From positions 744,001 to 808,000 of the forward strand of contig NC_050727.1 of NCBI RefSeq assembly GCF_014133895.1: a DNA stretch of 64,000 bases, read 5' to 3'. The translations under genes were made by a program, and so were the position numbers. This DNA comes from Torulaspora globosa (lineage: Eukaryota > Ascomycota > Saccharomycetes > Saccharomycetales > Saccharomycetaceae). Under the pieces are notes generated by a model. It saw only the letters and a program-made list of their open reading frames with translations. It made no database searches and had not been told where the DNA came from. Shown here in pieces: positions 30,021-39,800 of this stretch (positions are counted from its first letter, which is position 1; each line of letters opens with the position of its first letter).

Positions 30021-30128
30021 ATAGTTCGTTATAATCTATTTTTTACAGTGTATATAATTTAATTCAACATAGCTTCTCGGGACCAGCGGTATACAGATAT
30101 TGTATTGACGAACACCTGAGCTAAAGCG

Positions 30129-31517
30129 ATGCCGAAAGGCCAAATCGATGGTCTAGACCATAGTAAGTCGAAGGTGAATGAGCTTTGTGATGTCTTCCCC
30201 GATAAGAAGCGCTCTGAAGTTATTAATGCTCTGGAAAGTGCAAATGGCGACTTGCAAAATGCTTGTACGATTTTGCTAGCTGAATCGACTGGAGCTGGAA
30301 ATTCTATGCTCGAGGATAGTCCTGATCCATTGCAAGAGTTGGAGCTTATGTTTCCTGACGTTGATCCCAGTAAGATAGGGACGATCTATGATCGTTGTCA
30401 ATCCATTGAAACTGCAATTACAGAGCTTTTAAGTTTGCCTTTATTGCGCCTGGAAGATGATGAAGAGCAGAAAAGGGCTGAAAGGCAGGTGCAGACTAGT
30501 CAGTCCGCTGACTCGAGCGGAGCAGCGAAGGAAGGGACAGCTTGGAAATCTGTCTCGCACAAGATCAAGACAATACAACGGTATACCGATGTCCCAGACT
30601 GCGTTGCTCGACAGGCTTTCCATGAGTGCTCTTTTGATATAACAAGAGCGATTATAAAACTGGTATGGACTACTGATTACTATGGAAGTGCCCAAGCTAC
30701 CCGTATGTCAAATGATGATTCAAAAGAGCAAAAGCCACTACAGAACCCAAGAGGCGGTAAAGTGCAGTCAGCAAAAGGTTTTGCTCATTCTACTAAGAAT
30801 GTCTTCGATAAACTTGATCATGAGACAGAAATCACCCCTCAACCCAGATGCAGCGACGATATGTATATGTTCCCTGAGAGTTCTGCAAAATTTGAAGAGC
30901 TGGAAGAGATTCTGCAAAGTAACCCCACGATGAGGAGCATCAGCAAGGCATTCTTGAAACGGGCATTAACCTTCTATAGGGGCAATCTTTCAATGACCAC
31001 TTCGTTAGCGTTGCATATAATTGAAGCTGACCTCCAAAGCGCAACATACAAGTCCAGGGTTGATTTTCTCGACATGGAAAAGGGCTTCAAGATATCTGCA
31101 GAAAATTTTCCAAGGCGTCAGGCAACTTCTAGTGGCCCGAATAAACCATCAACATTTGACCCGCTGGAGTTACAAAACGATGAACATTATCGTAAGAGCC
31201 AAGAAATGATTGCAAAGATCTTTGATGTTCCCAGGTTGGATTTCCATGGTTTCACGCCGAAAAATGCCATTATAATACTCGAGATATGTTTAGACAAATG
31301 GTGGATGCAAGAACTCTCCGAGAGAGAAATGAATCGTCAAAAACTGTCCATAAGTCGTGCCCTTAATGTTGTCCCATTAAAGGTCATCACTGGACGAGGA
31401 ATTCATAGCGTGGGCGGTGTCTCAACACTCAAGATCAGAGTTAGAAGGTATCTTAATGACAATAACTACCTGTATTCTGAAGAATCAGCTTATTTCATCA
31501 TAGAGGGAAAGAAGTGA
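30129..31517 (+). CDS. CUE2: Cue2, CUE- and Smr-domain endonuclease of no-go decay
   Basis: 462 aa. In Sc, Cue2 cleaves mRNA at collided ribosomes. N-terminal CUE domains bind ubiquitin (VNELCDVFPDKKRSEVINAL, LELMFPDVDPSKIGTIYDRC). A third CUE-like helix set occurs around LEEILQSNPTMRSISKAFL. The C-terminal Smr nuclease domain shows LDFHGFTPKNAIIILE and ITGRGIHSVGGVSTLK, the LDxHG and GxGxHS motifs of the family. The ATG at 30129 gives the full first CUE. A Reb1 site lies only 3 bp past its stop. The MIF2 neighbour matches Sc YKL090W-YKL089W. Confidence 0.95.
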   Translation: MPKGQIDGLDHSKSKVNELCDVFPDKKRSEVINALESANGDLQNACTILLAESTGAGNSMLEDSPDPLQELELMFPDVDPSKIGTIYDRCQSIETAITELLSLPLLRLEDDEEQKRAERQVQTSQSADSSGAAKEGTAWKSVSHKIKTIQRYTDVPDCVARQAFHECSFDITRAIIKLVWTTDYYGSAQATRMSNDDSKEQKPLQNPRGGKVQSAKGFAHSTKNVFDKLDHETEITPQPRCSDDMYMFPESSAKFEELEEILQSNPTMRSISKAFLKRALTFYRGNLSMTTSLALHIIEADLQSATYKSRVDFLDMEKGFKISAENFPRRQATSSGPNKPSTFDPLELQNDEHYRKSQEMIAKIFDVPRLDFHGFTPKNAIIILEICLDKWWMQELSEREMNRQKLSISRALNVVPLKVITGRGIHSVGGVSTLKIRVRRYLNDNNYLYSEESAYFIIEGKK

Positions 31518-31519
31518 GG

Positions 31520-31526
31520 TTACCCG
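31520..31526 (+). promoter_or_regulatory. Reb1 site between CUE2 and MIF2
   Basis: TTACCCG, the Reb1 core, starts 3 bp after the CUE2 stop codon and 138 bp before the MIF2 ATG. It may serve the MIF2 promoter and could also act as a Reb1 roadblock terminator for read-through from CUE2 (inference). Confidence 0.65.
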
Positions 31527-31663
31527 CCGTTAGACATATTTGATTTGAATCTGGAGAGATGTTTACGTTTAAGAATCTCTCAGATACAGAAAGGATATTG
31601 ATCAGTGGCACCTGTTTTACGTACTAGATCCCTTCCCCGGAATTGTGAGGTTATCTTTCTATC

Positions 31664-33442
31664 ATGGATTACATGAGCTTGGGTATAAGGTCGCGAAAGA
31701 CCGGTCTCAACGTCAAAGATAACGTTAAAAAGGATGAGTATAGTATGGAGAATATCGATGATTTCTTCAATGATGATGACTCCAGCGTTGCAAGTACCAG
31801 GAATAAAGCGGGTAGACGCTCTACAATGCTGTCCATTATGTCGAATAATGAGAATTTCCCTTCTCCCGCCGTCGAAAGCCGACGCGAATCGCTTGTTTTA
31901 GAGAGTAAGGAATTCAAAGTACCGAGTGCTGTAGCCGACTCTAGGCGATCAACACGACTGCCGCAACAGTATGAGCGTAATCTAGGCTCGTCTCTTCCGC
32001 TTGGAACGATAGAGGAGCACCGGGCCGGTGATTATGACGCCGCTGAGGTAGGCGGGACCACTCCCCCTGCTGAACGAGAACCATTAACTTACGGTTATGA
32101 CGACAACTCATTCAGAGAAAGCCCTTCCATCAGGCTTACACCGCAGGCGGAAAAGACTGTAACATACAATAAGCCACCAGATTTAATTGAAGATGATGAG
32201 GATACAAGGGATTTCACGTCCCTGAATACTTCAGAAAATGCCCTATTAGAAGACGAATTAGATGATGATTATGTTGGGGAAAGTGAGGAGGACGGCGATT
32301 ACGTCGAGGGAGAATCGATCTTGCAAGACGGAGGCAGCAGCACTGACACGGAAGATTCAAGTGATGACAGTGACTCAGCAAGCCAAGATGATGAAAGTGA
32401 TACGGATCGGAAACGCCGGGCAAAATCAAAGAACACACGTTACGGAAAACGCCGAGGCTTTGATCCAGATTCACCTACGGAGGTGTACGACTCTGATGAA
32501 GAGTATATACAGAGTCAAGCCGCAGACTTGATAGGAAACGGCAATTTTCAGCGCCCAGAAGGTGTACGACGATCCTCTAGAGTGAAGGTAGCGCCTCTGG
32601 AATACTGGAGGAATGAGAAAATTGTCTACAAGAAAAAATCAGATAAACCTGTCTTGGAGATTGACAAAATCATTACATTTGATCATGATCAAGATGAGGA
32701 GGAAGAACGTTTACTTCGTGGTCCGAAAAAACAAAAGAAGCGTACGGTGAGGACCAGACCGTATAACTATATTCCAACAGGAAGGCCTCGAGGTCGACCC
32801 AGAAAATCGAAGGCTTCGTTGATCAAAGACCTGAACCCAAACTCTGATCTTTTAGAAGAGATTCGCTCAGGAGATGTGTCAGCAGCTGAATGGCTGAAGT
32901 TCGGCATCCTGGAAGCGAAAGTAAACATCAGTAAGAATCAAATGTCCGACCAAATCATTGCCTTTGCTCCCAATGTTTCACAGTCCGAACAAACGAAAGA
33001 GACGGGCGAAGAATTTTTTTCGCTCGAGGTTCTCTTTGATAAACACAAGGACTATTTTGCTAGTGGTATACTCAAACTACCAACTAAAGGTAAAAAGAAG
33101 CTTAGCGATTCCTTTAATGCCTTCGTGACGTTTTTCGTGATTCAGGGAATACTTGAAGTGCAGCTTGCTGGGAAATCATTTATAATAACCGAAGGTTCTT
33201 CCTTCCAGATACCAGCATTTAATGAATACTCGTTTGAGAACAAAGGTAACAACGAGGTCAAAATGTTCTTCGTACAGGTGACTATCCCAACACATAGGTT
33301 GGAAGTAGAGGATGATAGTGCGACGAGAAGTACGACCATAGAGCCCAATAGATTTGAAAACTCCGATCAGGTAGAAGACGAGCGTGAAGAGCCCCAGCAA
33401 GGTCTCACATCGTCGAGTAACATGAGTATGTCGGAGATTTGA
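31664..33442 (+). CDS. MIF2: Mif2, CENP-C homologue of the inner kinetochore
   Basis: 592 aa. Mif2 binds the Cse4 nucleosome and the MIND complex on point centromeres. The N terminus (MDYMSLGIRSRKTGLNVKDN) is the conserved MIND-binding segment. An acidic Ser/Asp region covers about residues 190-250. The CENP-C signature is GVRRSSRVKVAPLEYWRNEK at about residue 303. An AT-hook, TGRPRGRPRKSK, follows at about 370. The C-terminal cupin dimerisation domain spans about residues 445-550 (FIITEGSSFQIPAFNEYSFEN). It is fitting that a point-centromere binder lies 25 kb from the candidate centromere on the same chromosome. Confidence 0.97.
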   Translation: MDYMSLGIRSRKTGLNVKDNVKKDEYSMENIDDFFNDDDSSVASTRNKAGRRSTMLSIMSNNENFPSPAVESRRESLVLESKEFKVPSAVADSRRSTRLPQQYERNLGSSLPLGTIEEHRAGDYDAAEVGGTTPPAEREPLTYGYDDNSFRESPSIRLTPQAEKTVTYNKPPDLIEDDEDTRDFTSLNTSENALLEDELDDDYVGESEEDGDYVEGESILQDGGSSTDTEDSSDDSDSASQDDESDTDRKRRAKSKNTRYGKRRGFDPDSPTEVYDSDEEYIQSQAADLIGNGNFQRPEGVRRSSRVKVAPLEYWRNEKIVYKKKSDKPVLEIDKIITFDHDQDEEEERLLRGPKKQKKRTVRTRPYNYIPTGRPRGRPRKSKASLIKDLNPNSDLLEEIRSGDVSAAEWLKFGILEAKVNISKNQMSDQIIAFAPNVSQSEQTKETGEEFFSLEVLFDKHKDYFASGILKLPTKGKKKLSDSFNAFVTFFVIQGILEVQLAGKSFIITEGSSFQIPAFNEYSFENKGNNEVKMFFVQVTIPTHRLEVEDDSATRSTTIEPNRFENSDQVEDEREEPQQGLTSSSNMSMSEI

Positions 33443-33637
33443 GGCTTTTGTGCCTCTACATTGTTACATGGAATTAAGTCATTGTCATGATTTCATCACA
33501 GCTCTCCTTACTGAGAATAACTATTACACAGGTCCTTCGGCCTTGGCATTTTTCATATTACAACTACGAAACAACTGAGTGATGTATCTACTCGCCTTTT
33601 GAGATTCAGGCTCTGATGTTCGTACCGACATGTTTTC

Positions 33638-36292
33638 CTATAATTCTTCCCTCAATTCTTCCCCGCCACTATGTTCATCACCGCTATCCATCTTCTCGGC
33701 TATCTTTTTCATGCGAGCAAGTTTCACTAAAGGCGCTAATGACTCATTCTCATCAGCGCATGTAGATATGAAGACGTCTTGTAGTAGCTCAGTTGCACTG
33801 GCTCGCGCCTCTGGGTCAACTTTCAAGCACCAAGCTAAAAAGCTTCTCAACTCCGGACTCAAGTTATCTGGCTCTTTCAGCTGAGGCGTACCATTGGTTG
33901 CAATCAAGTAAAGCGCTCTCAGGGGCGTTTCGTTCAAGTATGGTGGCTCGCCCTCAATCATCTCTATTATCATGATGCCCAACGACCATATATCAACCTT
34001 AGGGCCATATTCTTTTCTTGAGACAACTTCTGGCGCCATCCAATACGGTGTCCCAACCATTGTAGTTCTTTTCAGATTGACTTCGTTAATCTGGGCACAA
34101 AAACCGAAGTCGGTCAGCTTAATCTCTCCGTTCATAGAAAGCAGAATGTTATCTGACTTGATATCTCTGTGAATTACTCCTTTAGAGTGTAAAAATTGTA
34201 GCCCAGCTAACGTTTCTCTGCAAACTGCACCAATCTGACCCTCGGTAAGGATGCAGTGAGTCACAACGTCTGTCAGAGAACCTCCCTCCATATATTCCAT
34301 TACGACCCAAAGATCCCCTTTCAAAAGGTATGAATCGATGAAGTTGACAATGTTTTCGTGTTTGCTGCCTTTCATCACAAGAATTTCGTTAATAATCAGT
34401 TCCTTTTTTGGTTGTTTTTCCAAATTCATCTGTTTGATAGCCACCGAAGCATTGGTGCCAACTTCATAAGCAGTGTAAACTCCTCCTGACGCACCTTGTC
34501 CTATTTTGGTTAGATTCAAGTAAATTTTGCTTGGATCACCTTCAGTACATATTTGTGAAAGTTTGGCGTATAGCTGCTTGGTTCGCCTTTCTCTTTCTTC
34601 TGCTTTCTTCTCCGCTAATGCTGCATGGTTTTTCTTCGAATTCTCTCGCGATTTACCGGTCGTAATATTGTTCGTCTTGGGCATTGGAGACAAGGCACTT
34701 TCATCTCTCTTTTCAGTCTTCAACTCTCGGGCACTCTCTGATGAGGGAAGTGGCGGCAAAGGCTGTTCATCCTTTTTGACCGTGGCCTTCCGCGATGGCA
34801 ACGAAGTTTGGCTTGAGCTATTAGGCAGGACACCTTGCTTGCTGGCTTGCCCTGGAGGCTTGGGAGCGGGGCGACTCGGTATGAACTTGCCATTGGAGGC
34901 TACGCTTGACATATCCTGGTTCGCATTTCCAGCAGGTGAGCCACGAATGTTATTAACCTGTGGTGTTGAACTAGAAAATGATTGTTGAAATTTGGGAGTA
35001 TGTCTGCCGAGATCCGGCGTCGACGACCCACTCTTGGACTCCAACCTATTAACCGATGAAGTAGAAGGAGTTCTAAGTGAAGGAGTTTCAAAGTTGTTAC
35101 TGCCCAAAGTGCCCGGATTAAATGTTTTGAATACTTTATCTTCACCGCTGGCTTCTGCGACGTCCTGATAAAACTTCACGATATCCACCACCGCCTGCAT
35201 ATTTTGCTGCTGTTCCTTTTTTGAGATTCCACTTGACATCAGCATCTTCTCCCATTCTTCGGGGAGGCCAACATACTCTCCTGTTTTGGCATCAATTCCA
35301 ACATGATGAAGATGCTTTGCGTTATATGGCGTTGAGATTTTAACTGGATTACCAGACTTCGTTCTTTCACTTTGGGAGTTCCTTTTGATATTCTGAACAA
35401 ACGATGAAAAGACACCTTTCATTCGACTACCGCCGCTACTTTTCCTCTTTCCATTATCATTCTTGAGCGAAGCGGATGCAGGCGACGATATCGCCGTTGG
35501 AACGTTCTTCGGGCTATTAGTTGACTCTCGCTTAGTGATGAACGGTTTAAGTGGACTATTGTTTACTTTATCGAGGACAGAAGATCCTGATACCGACCCC
35601 GAAACGTCTTGATAATTGACCGACGTCATTATAGGCGTGGTTACCTGTTTCTTTGGCTCAGTTGTGTACATCGAAGGTAGCATTGTCTTTGACGAACTAC
35701 CAAGATTCTCGGTTGATGAATCGATGAAACTTTCGCTAGCGGTAAATGTGTCATTAGGGGTGTGGCTGACCTGTTGCTCAGCAGTTGACTCACGAATAGT
35801 CGAGTTAGTGTTATCGCCAACAACAAAGGAATCTGGCCCGCTCACCGTATTAAGATTGTTCGAACTACCATCTTCCTTCGCCCATAGTTTCTCACCTGCT
35901 ATTTCTTCTTGACTTTTGCCTCTCGATGCACCTCTATGGCGTTGGTCCTCCTCATACTCAAAAGAAGATATACCACTGATTGCTGACGATGATGAAACTC
36001 TCGTAAACTGTATCGGATCGTCAAGCGTAGCTGAATTGGTTAACTGAGTCTTGTCCTCCATCTGAGCCCTCTTCGGGTCCATAGATCTATAAAGGCCATC
36101 GTCACTTGACTTCACCGAACTTTCCTCATGTAAAGCACTCATATTCAGCGTAGCTGGCGCTCTGGGTAGCTCGAAGTCTTTATTGCTTTCTCTTGGGCTG
36201 GAGATATCTCGAGCCACCAATTTCTGGTCTGTCTGACTATCTTCCTCGCCAGTAAGTGAATAGCGAAGCGCTTCCTGATCTGCTTGCGACAT
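33638..36292 (-). CDS. STE20: Ste20 p21-activated kinase
   Basis: PAK-family MAP4K activated by Cdc42, acting in mating, filamentous growth and HOG signalling. 884 aa from the ATG at 36292; 17 open codons upstream begin with TTG. The CRIB motif ISTPYNAKHLHHVGID lies at about residue 315, with no PH domain, which excludes Cla4. The kinase domain begins about residue 595 (IGQGASGGVYTA), with VIHRDIKSDNILL, LTDFGFCAQ and GTPYWMAPEVV. After the kinase, LAPLVKLARMKKIAEKMD matches the Ste4 (G-beta) binding motif. The long N terminus is Ser/Thr/Asn-rich. Convergent with MIF2. Sc STE20 (YHL007C) sits with SHU1/MRP4/LAG1, found nearby here. Confidence 0.97.
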   Translation of the reverse strand: MSQADQEALRYSLTGEEDSQTDQKLVARDISSPRESNKDFELPRAPATLNMSALHEESSVKSSDDGLYRSMDPKRAQMEDKTQLTNSATLDDPIQFTRVSSSSAISGISSFEYEEDQRHRGASRGKSQEEIAGEKLWAKEDGSSNNLNTVSGPDSFVVGDNTNSTIRESTAEQQVSHTPNDTFTASESFIDSSTENLGSSSKTMLPSMYTTEPKKQVTTPIMTSVNYQDVSGSVSGSSVLDKVNNSPLKPFITKRESTNSPKNVPTAISSPASASLKNDNGKRKSSGGSRMKGVFSSFVQNIKRNSQSERTKSGNPVKISTPYNAKHLHHVGIDAKTGEYVGLPEEWEKMLMSSGISKKEQQQNMQAVVDIVKFYQDVAEASGEDKVFKTFNPGTLGSNNFETPSLRTPSTSSVNRLESKSGSSTPDLGRHTPKFQQSFSSSTPQVNNIRGSPAGNANQDMSSVASNGKFIPSRPAPKPPGQASKQGVLPNSSSQTSLPSRKATVKKDEQPLPPLPSSESARELKTEKRDESALSPMPKTNNITTGKSRENSKKNHAALAEKKAEERERRTKQLYAKLSQICTEGDPSKIYLNLTKIGQGASGGVYTAYEVGTNASVAIKQMNLEKQPKKELIINEILVMKGSKHENIVNFIDSYLLKGDLWVVMEYMEGGSLTDVVTHCILTEGQIGAVCRETLAGLQFLHSKGVIHRDIKSDNILLSMNGEIKLTDFGFCAQINEVNLKRTTMVGTPYWMAPEVVSRKEYGPKVDIWSLGIMIIEMIEGEPPYLNETPLRALYLIATNGTPQLKEPDNLSPELRSFLAWCLKVDPEARASATELLQDVFISTCADENESLAPLVKLARMKKIAEKMDSGDEHSGGEELREEL

Positions 36293-36809
36293 ATGTGAAC
36301 TTCGATCTATAGCTGTCCTACCTCCCAACCCTGGTACCCACAATGGTATGATATGAGATCAAGATGGGCAGTCGTTTTTTTTCCAACTTCAAGGCTCAAT
36401 ATCGAGAAAAGGTTCAATGTATTGAGATATCCAAGAGATATCCAACTGGAATAAATGTCTCGGATTCCTCAAGTCAGTTCTATACAACCTTCAGAACTCA
36501 GTTAACTCAATGATATCTCAAGGAATGTTGTATGAGTATTATGCCCAAGTTCTGACAAGGCGACGGGACGCATGTCGTTTCGCCTAGACGAATTTAATTT
36601 TTATCTCGAAAATTTACTCAACAAAGACTATAAATCTGAACAGAATCAATGATTTGTTTAAAGGACGTCAATTATTGTTAAAGATTGAGAAATTGTAATT
36701 CTGCCTTGAATAGCGACGCCCCAGTCTTTTTCTGTCTTCTTGTGAAGCTTTTCGCTCTATGAAATGCTACTTAGCTCGAATCGCTATTTCGTGCCGATCG
36801 GGAAGTTCT
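36293..36809. promoter_or_regulatory. STE20 upstream / UFD4 downstream region
   Basis: 517 bp with no gene. It includes a doubled GAGATATCCA (near 36422-36442) and a GTTAACTCA copy at 36501-36509, the same 9-mer found in two other promoters of this window. Confidence 0.55.
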
Positions 36810-39800
36810 TTAAGATAGAAGGAAGGCATTGGAGCCCTCGTTCATAGCTTGCGCTATTCTGGAACGCATCATTTCCTCGCTGCTGTATTTTGGGAGCTTG
36901 AAGTAGTTTGCGCAAGTCATCACACTAGGCAGATAGGCGTCTGGATTCCGGCCATCTTCCGGATGCTTCAGAACAACAGTGAGTCTTGGTTTTAAACCCT
37001 TGAAACCCCCAATGGGCAGTTTCGGAGAGCCTGTGAGGAATTGCAGGAAAAGACGTCTGTCGGAAGTCTTGAACGACGACATTATCGATATCAATTCGTG
37101 GATGGTAGAAGAGCCCATAGAATAGCCGTGATCCGCGCTTATCGAAGCGTAGAGCGTTTGTGGAGACCAGTCTTCTTCCAATCTCCCGTGCAGCTCGACA
37201 AGTTCCTCGGGGGTCAGCAGCAGCAGGGACGAATATGGGAACACAGATGAGACACCATCAATAAAGCTCTCAAGCTGTTTCTGGACTCCGTCGTGCAAAG
37301 TGTAGTCGAGAATTCGATTTACATATTCATCGACGTTGTCAGGAGTAACAAGCAACTGCTTACCATTTTCCTTGAGTTCGATGTCGAAACCGGGCAAGGT
37401 GAACGTCAAGGCCATCTGCTCCAGTTCTGTGCTGTCCTTCCCGTTGCGCAAGTAACGCAAGGACTTGGCTAGATGCGGATCGATGGATCGCAACAGTTGA
37501 AGTTTTTCCTCCACGTCGTTTATCTTTCGATTGCCATCCGTCATTCTGCATTGTCTGTGCGCAAGCTCGAAGAACAGAGTGCTGAAGCAAAAGTCAAGTA
37601 TCCGATTATCAAGCATGGATCTTGCGACGAAAATCCCCAGATACCGAAACAACTCCACGATCCTCGTGTTATCCTTCGAGGGATTTAAAGGTGCAGGAAA
37701 AAGAGGGTTGGTAACATAACGTTCTTCATTCTCCGCGCCACGGCCGCCATAGTCCTCGCAACGCCACATCCCCAAACTTTTCTTCGTGAAATCTCTAGAA
37801 ATCGAAGCATAAAATTCGAGGGTTGGGCCTAGCCCAGTTCCCACTTCGCCCTGGTACTCAATTTCCAAAACACTTGGAGAAGCCCCATATTTGTCTAATA
37901 TCTTCAATCCGCTTAGAAACATAGTCTCTCTAGAAATGCGCAATTTGTGCCTTGTTATTCTACCAAGATGTTGTAAGGTGTCGTCAGCATTGGAGTCTTT
38001 CAAACTTTCGACCCTATTTCGCCACATTTGAACTAGTCGCCCGTATCCAAAAGATATGCATTGCAGGAAGAAAAGTCGTGTCTCCAGTGGAAATATGAAG
38101 TTATAATCCTTTGTCAATTGTAGAGACCACGCAGGCAGAATGCCGCTGGCTATAACAAGGGGTTCCTCTAACTGACGAGACAATTTGGCGCTCAGTTTGG
38201 CGTTGATAAAAATGTCGTTTGGAAGTTGACTTATCTTCGTAAACTTCAAAAGAGTCAGAATGTCCTCAGCCGGCTTGAAACAATTCCTTTCCGAATCTTG
38301 CCGATGTCTGTAGATGCTGGCTACCCGCATAGGTTCTTTTATTTCATGTGTATCAGCTCTTTTGAATTTTATAGTTTGCACTGAGTGCCAAATGTCACTC
38401 AATGGACTTCCGCCGGCTTTCGAAGCCTTGTATATTGCACCAAAAATTGTCTCGCTCAACTTAAACTTCTCATCGTCATTATAAAAATCAAACATCCAAT
38501 TCTTCACATTCTCAATAGCCCCGGTTTCGGATTCAAATGTTGCTGGTGTTGATAGGTTGGGCAAAAGTGAATGTAAAAATCGTGCCTGGGCAATCCTGTG
38601 TCTCAGGAACTCGTTCAAAGCACTGAATGAGGAAATACAGTGAATAGATATCGTTATGTTCGTCAATTGCTCTGGCACGCTGTCCGTCTGTGCATCACTA
38701 TCATATAAAAGTTTAATTTTCACTTGCTTGCCCAGCGATGCCACTCTTCCCTCGTCGCCTGCAAGTCCGCAGTCTACTATCTCAAAAGACTCAATCCTTG
38801 TCAATGCTGACTGCAAAATCTCCACAAATTTGGAACTGCTAGGTCCGAATACTTCAAAAAAGGTCTTTCTTGGTACACTACTCTTGAAGCCATGTTCTCC
38901 AACAACGCGGGCAAGAGCTGTTGCTAGGCCGGTGGAAACAAACTCAAAACTTGATATTTCAAAAGACCCACTGAAAATACATGCTTTTAAATTGCTCCAT
39001 AAGTCAAACCATGTCTGGTTTGAAAAAGTTTCAGTCTTCAGCGAATCCAGGTACTTCACGACATCCTCGATCTCCTGTAGCTCCTTTATCACGGTCTGTT
39101 CGTTTCCCTCAGATAGAAGCAACAAATTCTTACTTAATTCGAAGATCTTGTTGTAGGTATAGCTCAATGTCAAAGGTCTTAAAATATTAAATTTAATTCT
39201 CTTCGGTTCGGCCTCATCAGGTATGTCAATAATGCCAAATTGAAGTCCATGGCTGTCGTCATCCTCCTCCTCGCTCTCTTGGTCATTCAAGTCATTTCGA
39301 TCGCTGCTGGCGCTCTCTTGATTATCTATGGGCGAATTTTGCCCTTCGCCTTTCAATTTGCTTAATGTTGATTGAAGGATTTGTAAGAGGCTAAATATTC
39401 CCTCCCTCTTTAGCTTGGGTAAGATTTCTGGGGCGAACCTGGCCGTTAGAACATCCAAAAGCGATAGAATACCGGCAATTGAGCCTGTAACCACCAGAAG
39501 TTTATCATTCTCCTTCTCTAACAATGACTGATTTTGGGCTAACGCAGAACTGGCCAATCTTATCATATAGCCGTCAACGCTTGCAATATTCTCTGGTGTT
39601 AGGCGAGAAGATATCCTTGCAAGGGCAATCAGCACATAACGACGTACTTCAAAGTCTACCGCATTGACGTATATCTCGACCATTAAAGGTGTTAGGTTCT
39701 TTAATAACTTGTCCAGATTATCACTGTTGATCTTGAGGCCAGCCTCCTTCATGGTATCAACAGAAAGAATCTGCTCGTACTCTGCTGGAAACAGGACAGA

